DNA of 64,000 nt from an uncultured Desulfovibrio sp. (GCA_900541395.1 UQJT01000006.1:35215-99214); one strand, 5' to 3'; numbered from the stretch's first letter, positions 16,157 through 25,810 are shown. A program made the numbers and translations. The notes: a model not told the origin generated them from the sequence alone.

Positions 16157-17842
16157 TCACACCTGCATACGCAGGGGAAAATGAAAAGCTATGGCCCCGG
16201 TGGGACAACTGGTCCGGCAGTTGGCGCAGTGCCAGCACTCGTCCCCGAAGGCCACCACGGGCCGGTCGCCCTGGTCGGTATGGCGCAATTCCAGAACATA
16301 GCCGGGGCAATCGTCCACACAGACGCCGCAGCCCTTGCAATGGCCGCAGTGGAAGCAGCGCGCGGCTTCGGTTCGGGCCTGGTCGGCGTCGTAACCCCGG
16401 TTGATCTCCTCAAACGACAACGCGTCGGACCGGGTCGGTACAGGCGGTTCGCTCTTTTCGTACCGGGCCACCCCGTAGATTTCCTCGAAGGGCACCACGT
16501 ACGGCTCATCGCGGCCCGCCAGGTCCGGACGGGGCTCGATGCGTCCCTCATCGTCCACGGCGTAAACCGGCGCGTCCTCCCCTGTCAGAAAGGCATGCGC
16601 GGCAAAGGCGGCCCGGCGGCCGGACCCGATGGCCGCCGCCACGGAGGCAGGACCGGAGGCCACGTCGCCGGCGGCGAACAGCCCCGGAACGGAACTGGCC
16701 TGCCGCTCGTCCACCGCGATCCAGCAGCGGGGCGTCAGCTCGGGCGCGTCCGGCCCCAGAAAATCCAGGTCCGTCTTCAGGCCCACGGCAAAAATCACGG
16801 TATCGCAGGCCAGCGTGTGTTCGCCGCCGGGCACGGGTACCAGCTCAAGGCTGCCCCGCTCGTCAAAACGGCACTCTCGCACTTCGTAATAGTCCACGCC
16901 CTCGACGCGGCCGTCCCGCGCGCGGACGGAGGACAGGGTGCAGCCATTGTGGATACGGACGCCTTCGGCCCGGGCCTGGATCAGGTCTTCCTCCGGCGCG
17001 CGCATGGCGCCCGCCTGTTCCAGACAGATCACGTGCACTTCGGACGCGCCCAGACGGCGGGCGGTAAACGCGCAGTCAAAGCCGACGCCGCCTCCGCCCA
17101 TGATCACCACCCTGTCGCCCATGGGAGGGCGTTCGCCCAGCGCCACGGCGCGCAGAAATTCCACGGCCTTTACGGCCGCTTCCGCGCCGGGGACGGGCAG
17201 GGAGTTCTCACGGGGCGTGCCGGTGGCAATGATGACAGCGTCGTGGGCAGAGCGCAGGTCCGCGAAGGAAACGTCCCGACCGATTACGGTATTGACGCGG
17301 GCGCGCACCCCGGTTTCCAGCACGCGGCCCACTTCGCGGTCCACCACGTCGCGGGGCAGCCGAAAGTCGGGCACGCCGTAGCGGGGCACGCCACCCAGCA
17401 CCGGATGGGCCTCGTACACGGTGACATCGTGCCCCAACAGGGCCAGAAAATACGCGGCGGTCAGTCCGGCGGGGCCGCCGCCCGCCACGGCCACCCGTTT
17501 TCCCGTGGCCGGACGGCGTCGGAACGCCGGAGTTTCGGCGGCGAAATCGGCGGCGGCGCGTTCCAGGGCGCGGCTATTCACACAGGCGTCATAACGCCCC
17601 CGGTTGCACCGGTCCTGGCAAAAATGGGGGCATACCCGGCCCGTGATGCCGGGGAAGGGATTTTTGGCGTGCAGATAGCGCAGGGCCTCGGCAAAGTCGC
17701 CCTGTTCGATCAGGGCCTGCATCTTCTGGATGGGGTTGCCCGCCGGACAGGCATGTTCGCACGGCGAGGTGCGGAACTGGTCCTTCAAACTATCGCCCAG
17801 GGCTATGGGTCGTGTGATTTCCCGGCTATATTTCGGAGGCAT
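16157..17842 (-). CDS. GltD-like NAD(P)H-FAD-FeS oxidoreductase
   Basis: This 561-residue protein has the layout of the GltD/NfnB family. An N-terminal Cys domain (C28, C32, then CPHFCQDRC at 71-79) precedes a FAD fold (VAVAGGGPAGLTAAYFLA, about residue 118), an NAD(P) fold (VVIMGGGGVGFDCA) and a closing FAD motif GLFAAGDVASG. The extra C-terminal domain (about 500-561) has two 4Fe-4S motifs, CGHCKGCGVCVDDCP and CWHCANCRTSCP. It can therefore move electrons between NAD(P)H and ferredoxin-type carriers and probably feeds the two flavoproteins in this operon. It lies 66 bp after the upstream flavoprotein. Confidence 0.85.
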   Translation of the reverse strand: MPPKYSREITRPIALGDSLKDQFRTSPCEHACPAGNPIQKMQALIEQGDFAEALRYLHAKNPFPGITGRVCPHFCQDRCNRGRYDACVNSRALERAAADFAAETPAFRRRPATGKRVAVAGGGPAGLTAAYFLALLGHDVTVYEAHPVLGGVPRYGVPDFRLPRDVVDREVGRVLETGVRARVNTVIGRDVSFADLRSAHDAVIIATGTPRENSLPVPGAEAAVKAVEFLRAVALGERPPMGDRVVIMGGGGVGFDCAFTARRLGASEVHVICLEQAGAMRAPEEDLIQARAEGVRIHNGCTLSSVRARDGRVEGVDYYEVRECRFDERGSLELVPVPGGEHTLACDTVIFAVGLKTDLDFLGPDAPELTPRCWIAVDERQASSVPGLFAAGDVASGPASVAAAIGSGRRAAFAAHAFLTGEDAPVYAVDDEGRIEPRPDLAGRDEPYVVPFEEIYGVARYEKSEPPVPTRSDALSFEEINRGYDADQARTEAARCFHCGHCKGCGVCVDDCPGYVLELRHTDQGDRPVVAFGDECWHCANCRTSCPTGAIAFHFPLRMQV

Positions 17843-17908
17843 GACAAACTCCTTTTCGAGAGAATTCCGGGGGCGGAAGACCGCCCGCGTGAACGAATTT
17901 TCTCCGCT

Positions 17909-19585
17909 CTACAGCAGCGGAGCCTTACCCCACTGGAAGCGGACGCCCTCGTCCCCCTTGAGCAGAAGCAGGGGCTTGGCCATGTCGGGGTTCAGGTCGG
18001 GATAGTCCGCCACGCGATAAACGCAGCGGCCGCTTTCTTTGCGCTCCAGGGTGGCCTGAATGGCCAGCTCGCATACGGTCAGCACTTCGCGCGCTTCGTG
18101 GCAGCGCATGAGTTCGCGCAGGGTGGCGGCGCGCAGCCGGGGAACTTGTCCGGCCAGGAAGCGGATTTTTTCCAGAGCGCGTTCCATACCCGCCACCGAG
18201 CGCCGGAACCCCATGTAGTACATCATGACGTTGCGGGCGGCTTCTTCCAGTTCCCGGTACGAAAGGGCTTCGTCGTCCTCCGGGCGGCTCAGGGGAGCGA
18301 AGACGGCGGCCTTGACTCCGGCGGCCTCGTCCTCGTCCACGCGTCCGGCCCCGGCCATGCCGGAGGCCTTCAGCGCCGCCTGGCGGCCCGCCTCGTACCC
18401 GCCGCACATGGCGCCGGAACAGTAGAGAAAGATGCTGCCGCAGAACAGGTTGGGCACCGAACTTTCAAAGCTGTCGTTGACGGCCAGGGTGCCGCCGAAA
18501 ATGAGTTCGCCGATTTCCACTTCCAGCAGCTTGCGCTGAAAGTCCGTGCCGGTGCAGGCCGCCCAGTCGCCGAAGGTGGCCTTGTCGCCGGGCATGAGGA
18601 TGTCCTGGAGTTCGCGCACCACGTCTTCGTCCACATGGCGCATGTCCATGTAAAAAGGCGGGCCCGAACCTTCCAGTTGTTCCTGAAAGGTGCCCTGTAT
18701 CTGGTTGTTGCGCACGCCGTTTTCCCACATGGGGTCGTACTTGCCCATGAAGCGCTCGCCCAGGGCGTTGATTTCGTGCGCGCCGGAACTGTTGATGCCG
18801 TTCATGCCGGGGCAGCCGTAGCCCTTGGGCAGCATGGTGGCGCGCTGGTAGGTGTCCAGTTCGGTCACGGCCGCGCCCGCGTCATAGCCGAGCACCACGC
18901 CCGCCCCGGTATTGTAGGGATACATCCACACGTTGAAAGGATTGTGGGTGGAGTTGTTGAAGCCGCGCGTGGCCGAGCGGCCCTGGGCGGAGACCACGGT
19001 TTTGGCCCGCACCACCACAAATTCGCCGCTGGCCACGTTCCAGCCCAAAGCGCCGCAGGCCCGGCCGCCGTCGGTCAGAATTTTCACCGCCATGACGCGG
19101 TCCAGCACGTTGACGCCTTCGGCGCGCACCAGGCGGGCCATGACGCGTTTGATGGTCATGCCGTTGGCGATGTGGCACCACCAGGTGCCCGGCTGGCCGA
19201 AGCCCTGGGTGCGGTGATAGCGGCCGTCGGCCGTTTTGCCGAAATCCACCCCGCCCGCCTCCAGCCGATCCAGCAGAGGGCGCATGTGGCGATACCAGCC
19301 GTTTTCGAGCATAGAGGGCGTCCAGCCGTTGAGCGGTTTGGCGTAAAATTTGACGAGGTCCTCCACTCCGTCGAAGGGGGTGTCCTTTTCGTCCAGAATG
19401 GCCATGTAGTGGTCGTTGCCGCCGCCGATGCAGCCGGAGCTTTCCAGCTTGCCCTTGTCCATGAGCGTCACGTCCAGGCCCTGCCCGGATGCGCCTAGGG
19501 CGGCTCCGCAGCCGGACGCGCCGGAGCCGATGACCAGTACGTCGGTCTCGACCAGAGTGCCGAGCGGATGAGTCGCAGTGTTCAT
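17909..19585 (-). CDS. FAD-dependent oxidoreductase, second FrdA/AprA-type flavoprotein
   Basis: This 558-residue protein opens with a FAD fold (DVLVIGSGASGCGAALGA) and has a substrate/capping region with NGITIKR-type signature NGMTIKRVMARLVRAEG. The family's conserved ageing-FAD region is GSIFLYCSGAMCGGYEAGRQ. It is only distantly similar to the other flavoprotein of the operon, so the pair is not a recent duplication. No signal peptide or heme site is seen. As the first gene of the operon, divergent from a LysR gene 254 bp away, it is probably under LysR control. Whether it is a reductase or a dehydrogenase cannot be told from sequence alone. Confidence 0.8.
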   Translation of the reverse strand: MNTATHPLGTLVETDVLVIGSGASGCGAALGASGQGLDVTLMDKGKLESSGCIGGGNDHYMAILDEKDTPFDGVEDLVKFYAKPLNGWTPSMLENGWYRHMRPLLDRLEAGGVDFGKTADGRYHRTQGFGQPGTWWCHIANGMTIKRVMARLVRAEGVNVLDRVMAVKILTDGGRACGALGWNVASGEFVVVRAKTVVSAQGRSATRGFNNSTHNPFNVWMYPYNTGAGVVLGYDAGAAVTELDTYQRATMLPKGYGCPGMNGINSSGAHEINALGERFMGKYDPMWENGVRNNQIQGTFQEQLEGSGPPFYMDMRHVDEDVVRELQDILMPGDKATFGDWAACTGTDFQRKLLEVEIGELIFGGTLAVNDSFESSVPNLFCGSIFLYCSGAMCGGYEAGRQAALKASGMAGAGRVDEDEAAGVKAAVFAPLSRPEDDEALSYRELEEAARNVMMYYMGFRRSVAGMERALEKIRFLAGQVPRLRAATLRELMRCHEAREVLTVCELAIQATLERKESGRCVYRVADYPDLNPDMAKPLLLLKGDEGVRFQWGKAPLL

Positions 19586-19839
19586 AACTCCTCCTGTCGC
19601 AGGAATAAGATCGGAGGGAACCGTGTCGCGCGGGACGGAGCACCGGGGACTTGTGACCGACGCTCCGTGGCGTGTTTCCCTTTTGTGAAAAAAACATCAT
19701 CGAATGATTAAGTATTGTCAAATCGAAAAAAAATTTTTATTGTTCGATAAAATCATACAAGTTGAGGCAACGAAAATGCCCGCCCGCCCCCTGGGCGGAC
19801 GAAACCGGAGCACCCTTTGCCTCCTCCCGGAGAAACGGC
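19586..19839. promoter_or_regulatory. Divergent control region with LysR-type inverted repeat
   Basis: This 254-bp region separates the flavoprotein operon from the LysR gene. Its right half is AT-rich and contains TTAT-N6-ATAA (19737-19750), an interrupted palindrome of the kind LysR proteins bind. Promoters in both directions are expected here. The site is inferred from pattern and position. Confidence 0.5.
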
Positions 19840-20814
19840 ATGATCGAAGAATTGGGCGGCGACTTTTTTCAGCAGTTGCGCGGCTTCTACTACACCGCGC
19901 GCACGGGCAGCGTGCGCAAGGCGGCGCAGCTCATGAACCGCAATCCATCCACCATCAGTTGGCAGATACGGCAACTGGAACAGCAATTGGATACGGTGCT
20001 CTTCGACCGTTACATGCGCCGCCTGCGCATCACGCCTGAGGGCGAACGCCTGCTCGAATGGACCATTTCCACCTTCGAGCTTTTGCGCGGCATGAAATCC
20101 GACATCAGTTCGCCCGGCGGCACCCTGCGGGGCACGGCGAGCATTTCCAGCAATCTGCCGTTTTCGGTCATGGCCGTGGGCATCGTGTCGGCTTTCCGCA
20201 AGACGCACCCCGAAGTGCACATCAAAATCCGGCGCGCCCTGACCTACGAAGTGGTGGACGATGTGGCGAGTTCGCGGGTGGACTTCGGCCTGACGGGCAT
20301 GACCACGGACGCGCCCCACTGCCGCCTGGAGGAACTGTTCACCGCGCGTCCCCTGCTTATCGCGCCCAGAGACAACGCTTTCGGCCTGCCCGAGCGCCCC
20401 GGCCCGGACGATCTGACCGGGCTGCCCTTCATTTCCTTTCTGGCCGAAAACATGGAGGAAAGCGGCGACCCGTATTTCGACACGTCGTTGCGCTCGCTGC
20501 CCCACCCGCTGGACATCGTACTCAGCGTCAACAATTACCACCTGATGTTGCGCTACGTGAAACAGGGCATGGGAGTGGCCGTCATGGACGAGATGTGTCT
20601 GACGGCCAGTTCTTTCGGCTCGGACTGGAGCGACCTGACGGCCTACCCTCTGGACGGCTTTCTGCCCACCGTGCGGTACGGCATCCTGCTGCGCGAGCAC
20701 AAGCACCTGAGCCCCCAGGCTGCGGCGCTCATCGCCAAACTGCGCGCCGAACTGCCGCACGGGCCGCATAATCCCTCCTCAAGTCCGGCGCAGCGGATCC
20801 CCGGCAGCGAGTAG
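19840..20814 (+). CDS. LysR-family transcriptional regulator of the flavoprotein operon
   Basis: The 324-residue protein has an N-terminal winged helix (FYYTARTGSVRKAAQLMNRN, PSTISWQIRQLEQQL) and a periplasmic-binding-like effector domain. The ATG at 19840 has GGAG eight bases upstream; an in-frame start 78 bp earlier would fall in the AT-rich control region. It is divergent from the flavoprotein operon, the classical LysR arrangement. It is not closely related to the other two LysR proteins here, since its recognition helix and effector domain differ. The effector is probably the substrate of the pathway. Confidence 0.88.
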   Translation: MIEELGGDFFQQLRGFYYTARTGSVRKAAQLMNRNPSTISWQIRQLEQQLDTVLFDRYMRRLRITPEGERLLEWTISTFELLRGMKSDISSPGGTLRGTASISSNLPFSVMAVGIVSAFRKTHPEVHIKIRRALTYEVVDDVASSRVDFGLTGMTTDAPHCRLEELFTARPLLIAPRDNAFGLPERPGPDDLTGLPFISFLAENMEESGDPYFDTSLRSLPHPLDIVLSVNNYHLMLRYVKQGMGVAVMDEMCLTASSFGSDWSDLTAYPLDGFLPTVRYGILLREHKHLSPQAAALIAKLRAELPHGPHNPSSSPAQRIPGSE

Positions 20815-20859
20815 GACCTGCCCCCCACACCGCCCGCCGTGGATACAAACCACCCCGCC

Positions 20860-21759
20860 TTACAACCCTGCGGCGAAATGAGCGAGCAGGTATTCCCACA
20901 GCAGACGCTCCGCCGGAGAAAGTTCCGGCGCGCGTATGGCCGCTATAGGCGCGCTGTGGTCGATATCCGGAAGGGGAATTTGCTTTTCCACCATCATCCC
21001 TTTCGCCACCCGGTAGTCGTGCCGGAACATGCGCCCCGCCTGAATGAACACCGCCTCGTTCCGCAGCACCAAATCCAGAATATCCTCACGATTCGCCAAC
21101 CGATATTCCCCGGCGAAGTGCGGCGCGTACAGCCCGGATACGCAATCCGCCCCATGAGAATAATAAGCAATGCGCAAGGTTCCCAGGTCTTCCGGCGTCA
21201 ATCGCTCCTTCCTTGCCAGAGGATGCCCGGCGCCGATAAAAAGCCGCCGCTCGTCGGTATACAGGGGCACGATTTCGCAACCCAGGTTCCGGGCCTGTTC
21301 CTGTATCTTCAGTCCCAGCGCCACCAGCGTGACGGCGATATTGGAACGGCCGCTCGCCAGCTCCGCCACAATACCCGTATTGGGCACATTGCGCATAAAG
21401 ACGTTGATGTTGGGGTATAGCGCCTTGAAGGGCAGAACAATCGTGCCGGTCAGGTGAAACGACAAGAGCGGCTGAGCGCACACCCGCGCCACGCCCTCGG
21501 TTCCGGCTTCCGCTCCTCTGGCGCGTATTCCGCTCACCAGGCCCAGAATCTTGCGGGCATCCTCATAGGTCAGACGGCCCAGCGGCGTCAACCGGATGCC
21601 CTGATTCCCTCTGCGGAACAACTGTCCGCCCACTTCCTCCTCCAGGCTTCTGAGCGCCGCCGACACCGCCGGCTGGGAAAGCTCCAACCGTTGCGCCGCC
21701 GCGCTGATGGAACCGGCATCCGCCGCGGCCACAAAATAGGCAAGCTGTTCCAGACGCAT
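20860..21759 (-). CDS. LysR-family transcriptional regulator (paralogue of the one at 27936)
   Basis: It opens MRLEQLAYFVAAADAGSISA and has the HTH segment LELSQPAVSAALRSLEEE. The ATG at 21759 follows AGGGGGT; longer in-frame starts exist but lie in the divergent control region. The C-terminal part (NREDILDLVLRNEAVFIQAG, then FRHDYRV and IPLPD) is nearly the same as in the LysR at 27936, so the two arose by duplication and probably sense related ligands. It is divergent from the permease/ene-reductase operon and convergent with the LysR at 19840. Confidence 0.88.
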   Translation of the reverse strand: MRLEQLAYFVAAADAGSISAAAQRLELSQPAVSAALRSLEEEVGGQLFRRGNQGIRLTPLGRLTYEDARKILGLVSGIRARGAEAGTEGVARVCAQPLLSFHLTGTIVLPFKALYPNINVFMRNVPNTGIVAELASGRSNIAVTLVALGLKIQEQARNLGCEIVPLYTDERRLFIGAGHPLARKERLTPEDLGTLRIAYYSHGADCVSGLYAPHFAGEYRLANREDILDLVLRNEAVFIQAGRMFRHDYRVAKGMMVEKQIPLPDIDHSAPIAAIRAPELSPAERLLWEYLLAHFAAGL

Positions 21760-22236
21760 GACACCCCCTACCGTTTTGTCGGACAGGACGTTTCGGACCG
21801 ATTCCTTCATCGGTCTAATTTCGCCGTTTCCCACACGCGCAACTCGGGTACTCTTTCCGGGCATAAGTCCGGCTGATATCCAGCCATTGATAATTAATAT
21901 TTTTCTTTTCTCTCATATCACTCTATGAATGGTTATACACGAAAATAAAACCGCATTGATCATTCATATATTTCTTTAATGTTGATTTAAAATAGAATAT
22001 ACATCCAAAATTTTCCTTGCAATATAGATACATTTTTATATTTAAAACACAATTTATATCCATATATAATTCATTAATAAACTCAGATAAAAAAAAACAC
22101 AAGTTCATTTTTAATGAAAAAATCCGTCAAAAGGACTCTGTACCAGGTTTATCATGATATTGTGCCCACAGTTTACCATGGAAAACTGGAACCTCGTTTT
22201 AACAGATGTATCTTGTCAACCATGCGGAGGAAGAAC
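21760..22236. promoter_or_regulatory. AT-rich divergent control region (LysR / permease operon)
   Basis: This region is far more AT-rich than its surroundings, especially 21890-22110. It must hold the promoters for the LysR gene (leftward) and the permease-ene reductase operon (rightward), and probably several LysR boxes. A plus-strand frame from 22114 joins the permease gene, but its first 41 codons lie in this AT-rich DNA and the strong GGAGG at 22226-22230 marks the start at 22237. No separate gene is seen. Confidence 0.55.
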
Positions 22237-23676
22237 ATGAGTTTTGCCATCAGCAAAAACGGACCAAAGTTCTATGTAAACCTGGCCGTCATGGCCTTGA
22301 TCATGGTTGTGTTCCGCTTTGTCACTCCACCGGACGGTCTTACCAGCGCGGGCCTTGCCGTTATCGGCGTCTTTTTCGGCGTACTGTATGGCTGGATGTT
22401 CATCGACATGGTCTGGCCCTCGCTCATCGGACTGGTCGTGCTGGGTATGACGCTTTCGCAGCCCATGGATACAGTGCTGGGCGGAGCCTTCGGCAACAAC
22501 ACCTTCCTCCTGCTGCTCTTTTTCTGTATGGTGGCCAGCATCATCAACGCGGCGGGCATTGCCGAGTACATAGCGCGGCGCATCATATGCGTGCCCTTTG
22601 TCACCGGCAGGCCCTACGTGCTCATTTTTATGCTCTGTCTCGCCATGTGCGCTCTGGCCACCATGCTGACCATGACCGCCGCCGTGTTGGTGGCCTTCCC
22701 CCTGATCAAGGAGGTATGCAAACAATACGGCTACAAGCCCGGCGACGTGTTCCCCATGATCATACTCCTGGCCATGCTCTACGTGGCCGACATCGCCTAT
22801 ATGATGCTGCCCTTCAAAAGTCTGCCCGCCATCGTGTTCGGCGTGTACGGACAGTTGAGCGGCGGCGGGGAAATCAATCTGGCGGTCTATGTCGGCATTA
22901 CCGCCATCCTGCTCCTGATCTCCATCTTTTTCGTTCTCTTCATGTGCAAATATGTTCTGAAGGCGGACGTGACGCCCATCCTGAACACCCGCGAGTGCAT
23001 GCATTTTGACGAGCTGCTTTCCCCCTACCAAAAGACTATCCTGTGGTCTTTCGTCGGCCTCATCATCCTGCTGCTCCTGCCCAACATTCTTCCCGGAGGC
23101 TGGGCCATCACCAGGTTCCTTAAAGCCATGGGCAACAACGGCATTCTGCTCACCTTCATCGGCGTCTATCTGATGTTGAGCTTCAAGGAAGGCATCGGCC
23201 TCAAAGAAATTATGAACAAGTCCGTGGCCTGGCCCGCCCTTTTCCTGGTGGCCGCCGTGCTCCGGACGGTCGAAGCGTTTGAGGCCACCGGCGTGACCGC
23301 CTGGATCGGCGCGGTCTGCCAGCCCCTGCTGGCCGGGTTCAGCGGACAACTTCTGGTCTTTATCGTCGTGTGCACCACCACACTGGTTACCCAGCTCACC
23401 AACAACAACGCCTGCGCGGCCACCTTTGCGCCCATAGCCTACACCCTGGCCGTGGCCAACGGCACCGTGAACCCGCAGGCGCTTCTGGCCTGCGTCATCC
23501 TGTCCTGCACGCTGGGCATCGCCACTCCGGCGGCGGCCACCACCTCGGCTATTCTGTATGGCGATACGGAATGGATTCATCAGGGAACCGTCATCAGGTA
23601 CGCGTGCTTCTTCTGGATATTCAACATACTGCTGATTTCCTTCGTCGGTTACCCGCTCATGCGCGTCGCGTTCTGA
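22237..23676 (+). CDS. DASS/SLC13-like anion permease, second copy
   Basis: The product (479 residues) is a polytopic membrane protein related to the permease at 12547; compare FFGVLYGWMFIDMVWPSLIG here with FLGVLYGWIFIDIIWPSIAG there. Its C-terminal block TQLTNNNACAATFAPIAYTL and ATPAAATTSAILYGDTEW matches the same positions. The ATG at 22237 has GGAGGAAGAAC in front. It is first in an operon with two ene-reductase-like genes (64-bp gap) and probably imports their substrate, an organic anion of unknown identity. Confidence 0.82.
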   Translation: MSFAISKNGPKFYVNLAVMALIMVVFRFVTPPDGLTSAGLAVIGVFFGVLYGWMFIDMVWPSLIGLVVLGMTLSQPMDTVLGGAFGNNTFLLLLFFCMVASIINAAGIAEYIARRIICVPFVTGRPYVLIFMLCLAMCALATMLTMTAAVLVAFPLIKEVCKQYGYKPGDVFPMIILLAMLYVADIAYMMLPFKSLPAIVFGVYGQLSGGGEINLAVYVGITAILLLISIFFVLFMCKYVLKADVTPILNTRECMHFDELLSPYQKTILWSFVGLIILLLLPNILPGGWAITRFLKAMGNNGILLTFIGVYLMLSFKEGIGLKEIMNKSVAWPALFLVAAVLRTVEAFEATGVTAWIGAVCQPLLAGFSGQLLVFIVVCTTTLVTQLTNNNACAATFAPIAYTLAVANGTVNPQALLACVILSCTLGIATPAAATTSAILYGDTEWIHQGTVIRYACFFWIFNILLISFVGYPLMRVAF

Positions 23677-23740
23677 CGGCATGCCGCGCCCTGTCACGCA
23701 TGGCTCATCCTTTCATCGCAAGCCGCTTCGAGGAGAACCT

Positions 23741-25720
23741 ATGAAACCCGTCTACAAAGAAAAGTATCCCCATCTGTTCGAGCCCCTGTACGCCGGAAAA
23801 CGCAGAATTCGCTTCAACAACCGCATCAACGTCGCGCCCATCGGTTCCGGCGCCACCGGCGGCGGCGAGGACAGCGACGGCCGCATCAATACCTTCGGCA
23901 TCGACTACTGGATGCGTTACATCCAGGGCGGCTTCTCGCGCGTGACTTTGCCCATGGAAGTTCCCATCGACGGCAGTCACGAGCACATGTTCAACCTCAA
24001 CCCCAAGACCTGCAACCAGATGAACTTCCAGCGCCTGCAGCGCGCCGTGCACGCCTTCAACGGCAAAACCTTTGTGGAATACATTCACGGAGGCCCCTAT
24101 ATGCGCGCGGGCTTCAAGAAAATATCCGCCGACGACGAACCGCATCTCGGCTCCAGGGCCGCCACGCGCGAAGACCTGGAGGACATCGCCGCGCTGTTCG
24201 GTGAATACGCCCAGTGGGCGAGGATAGCCAATTTCGACGGCATTCTTCTGCATTACGGCCACGGCTGGCTGTTCAACTACTTTCTTTCCCCGCTTACCAA
24301 CCACCGAACCGACGAATTCGGCGGTTCCATCGAAAATCGCTGCCGTTTTCCCCTCATGGTCATCAAGGCCATCCGCGAAACCGTGGGCGACGATCTACTC
24401 ATCGAACTGCGCATCAACGGCAGCGACGCGGTGGAAGGCGGCATCACCCCCGAGGAATGCGCCGAACAGTTGAAGATATTCGAACCCTATATCGATATGG
24501 CCCACATCACCTGCGGGCACCGCATCGACGCGCTCACCCGGCCCAAGATGCACCCCACCGGCTTCCAGCCCGTGGCGCACAACGCCTGGGCCAGTGAAAT
24601 CGTCAAGAAGTCCGGCGTAAAAATTCCCATCGGGCTGGTGGGCGGCGTTTACGATCCCGCCGTGGCCGAAGACGTGCTGGCCAAAGGCCAGGCGGACTAT
24701 GTGCTCATGGCCCGGTCCGCCATGGCCGATCCCGAACTTGTCAAAAAAGCGCGGGAAGGCCGCGAGGACGACATTCGTCCCTGCCTGCGTTGCAACTATT
24801 GCATGGATCACGGCCGCCGCATGGCCCTCACCAAAGACCTGCATCTGCTCGCCTACCCCAGCTACGACCGCCAGTGCATGACCAACCCTGTGCAGTTCCA
24901 GAGCGCTCAGAAACTGCGCATTCCTCCGGCCGAACGCTCCAAAAAGGTCGCCGTGGTCGGCGGCGGCGTAGCCGGCATGAACGCCGCCCTCAGTTGCGCC
25001 GACCGGGGGCATTCCGTGGTCCTTTATGAAAAGACCGGCAGGCTCGGCGGCCAGGCCCTTCTTTCCGACGTGATGTGGTTCAAGAAGGAAATGAAGCTGT
25101 ACCATGAATATCTGGAGCACCAGGTCAAAAAACGTCCGGCCATCACCGTGATCCTCCATACGGAGGCCACCCCCCAAATCATCGCGCAGAACGACTTTGA
25201 CGCCGTCGTCGTGGCCGTGGGCGCGGAACAGATAGTTCCGCCCATCCCCGGTGTGGAAAACGCCCTGATGTCCTTCGACGTGTTCGGCCATGAGGACAGG
25301 GTGGGGAAAAAGGTCGTAATCATCGGCGGCGGTGCCATCGGCGTGGAGCTGGGCATTCACCTCAACAGCCTGGGCCGTGCATCCACCATCGTGGAAATGG
25401 GCGAACACATCGCCGCCAAAGCTCAGCTCACGGAACGCACCGACTATCTGACCAACCTCGAAAAATTCGGCGTAACGACCATGGAAAACACCACCTGCAC
25501 GGAAATCACCGGCCAGGGGGTCCGGGTCGAAAACTCCGGCGGCGCCCGGTTCCTTGAGGCGGACACCGTGATCATCGCCGCAGGCACCAGGTCCAGAACG
25601 AAAGAACGCGACCTGTTTATCGACAGCGCGTTCGACGTCATCAGCGTGGGCGACTGCGTGAACGCCTCCAGCATCGTGCACGCCACGCACAGCGGTTTCG
25701 ACGCCGGACTCGCCCTGTAG
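23741..25720 (+). CDS. Old-yellow-enzyme/2,4-dienoyl-CoA-reductase-like flavoprotein 1
   Basis: The 659-residue protein has an N-terminal FMN-binding TIM barrel of the OYE type (LTNHRTDEFGGSIENRCRFP, about 185-204). A cysteine group for a 4Fe-4S cluster follows (C348, C351, C354, C379), then FAD (VAVVGGGVAGMNAALSCA, about 403) and NAD(P) (VVIIGGGAIGVELGIH, about 525) folds. This is the layout of FadH and the bile-acid enzymes BaiCD/BaiH. Cluster spacing is C-x2-C-x2-C-x24-C, with a longer last gap than the C-x2-C-x3-C-x11-C I recall for E. coli FadH. It should reduce an activated C=C bond with NAD(P)H; whether the substrate is a CoA ester or a free acid is unknown. AGGAG precedes the ATG. Confidence 0.85.
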   Translation: MKPVYKEKYPHLFEPLYAGKRRIRFNNRINVAPIGSGATGGGEDSDGRINTFGIDYWMRYIQGGFSRVTLPMEVPIDGSHEHMFNLNPKTCNQMNFQRLQRAVHAFNGKTFVEYIHGGPYMRAGFKKISADDEPHLGSRAATREDLEDIAALFGEYAQWARIANFDGILLHYGHGWLFNYFLSPLTNHRTDEFGGSIENRCRFPLMVIKAIRETVGDDLLIELRINGSDAVEGGITPEECAEQLKIFEPYIDMAHITCGHRIDALTRPKMHPTGFQPVAHNAWASEIVKKSGVKIPIGLVGGVYDPAVAEDVLAKGQADYVLMARSAMADPELVKKAREGREDDIRPCLRCNYCMDHGRRMALTKDLHLLAYPSYDRQCMTNPVQFQSAQKLRIPPAERSKKVAVVGGGVAGMNAALSCADRGHSVVLYEKTGRLGGQALLSDVMWFKKEMKLYHEYLEHQVKKRPAITVILHTEATPQIIAQNDFDAVVVAVGAEQIVPPIPGVENALMSFDVFGHEDRVGKKVVIIGGGAIGVELGIHLNSLGRASTIVEMGEHIAAKAQLTERTDYLTNLEKFGVTTMENTTCTEITGQGVRVENSGGARFLEADTVIIAAGTRSRTKERDLFIDSAFDVISVGDCVNASSIVHATHSGFDAGLAL

Positions 25721-25810
25721 AGGCGCCTCGCTCCGGCGCGCGGCATGGCCTACCAACCGGACGCGGCCCGTCCCATGCGGCGAATGCGTCCCAACTTCAG
25801 GAGTTTTTCT

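Noticed and set aside
12501..16200. Canonical APS reductase (aprBA) in the flavoprotein operon
   Set aside because: The ferredoxin is shorter than AprB, a permease and GltD-like gene are attached, and no sat or qmo genes are nearby.
15920..19498. Very long plus-strand open frame (about 1190 codons) opposite the flavoprotein genes
   Set aside because: It is the antisense shadow of GC-rich codons; His/Gly/Ala-rich with no motif, no ribosome site, and fully covered by well-supported minus-strand genes.
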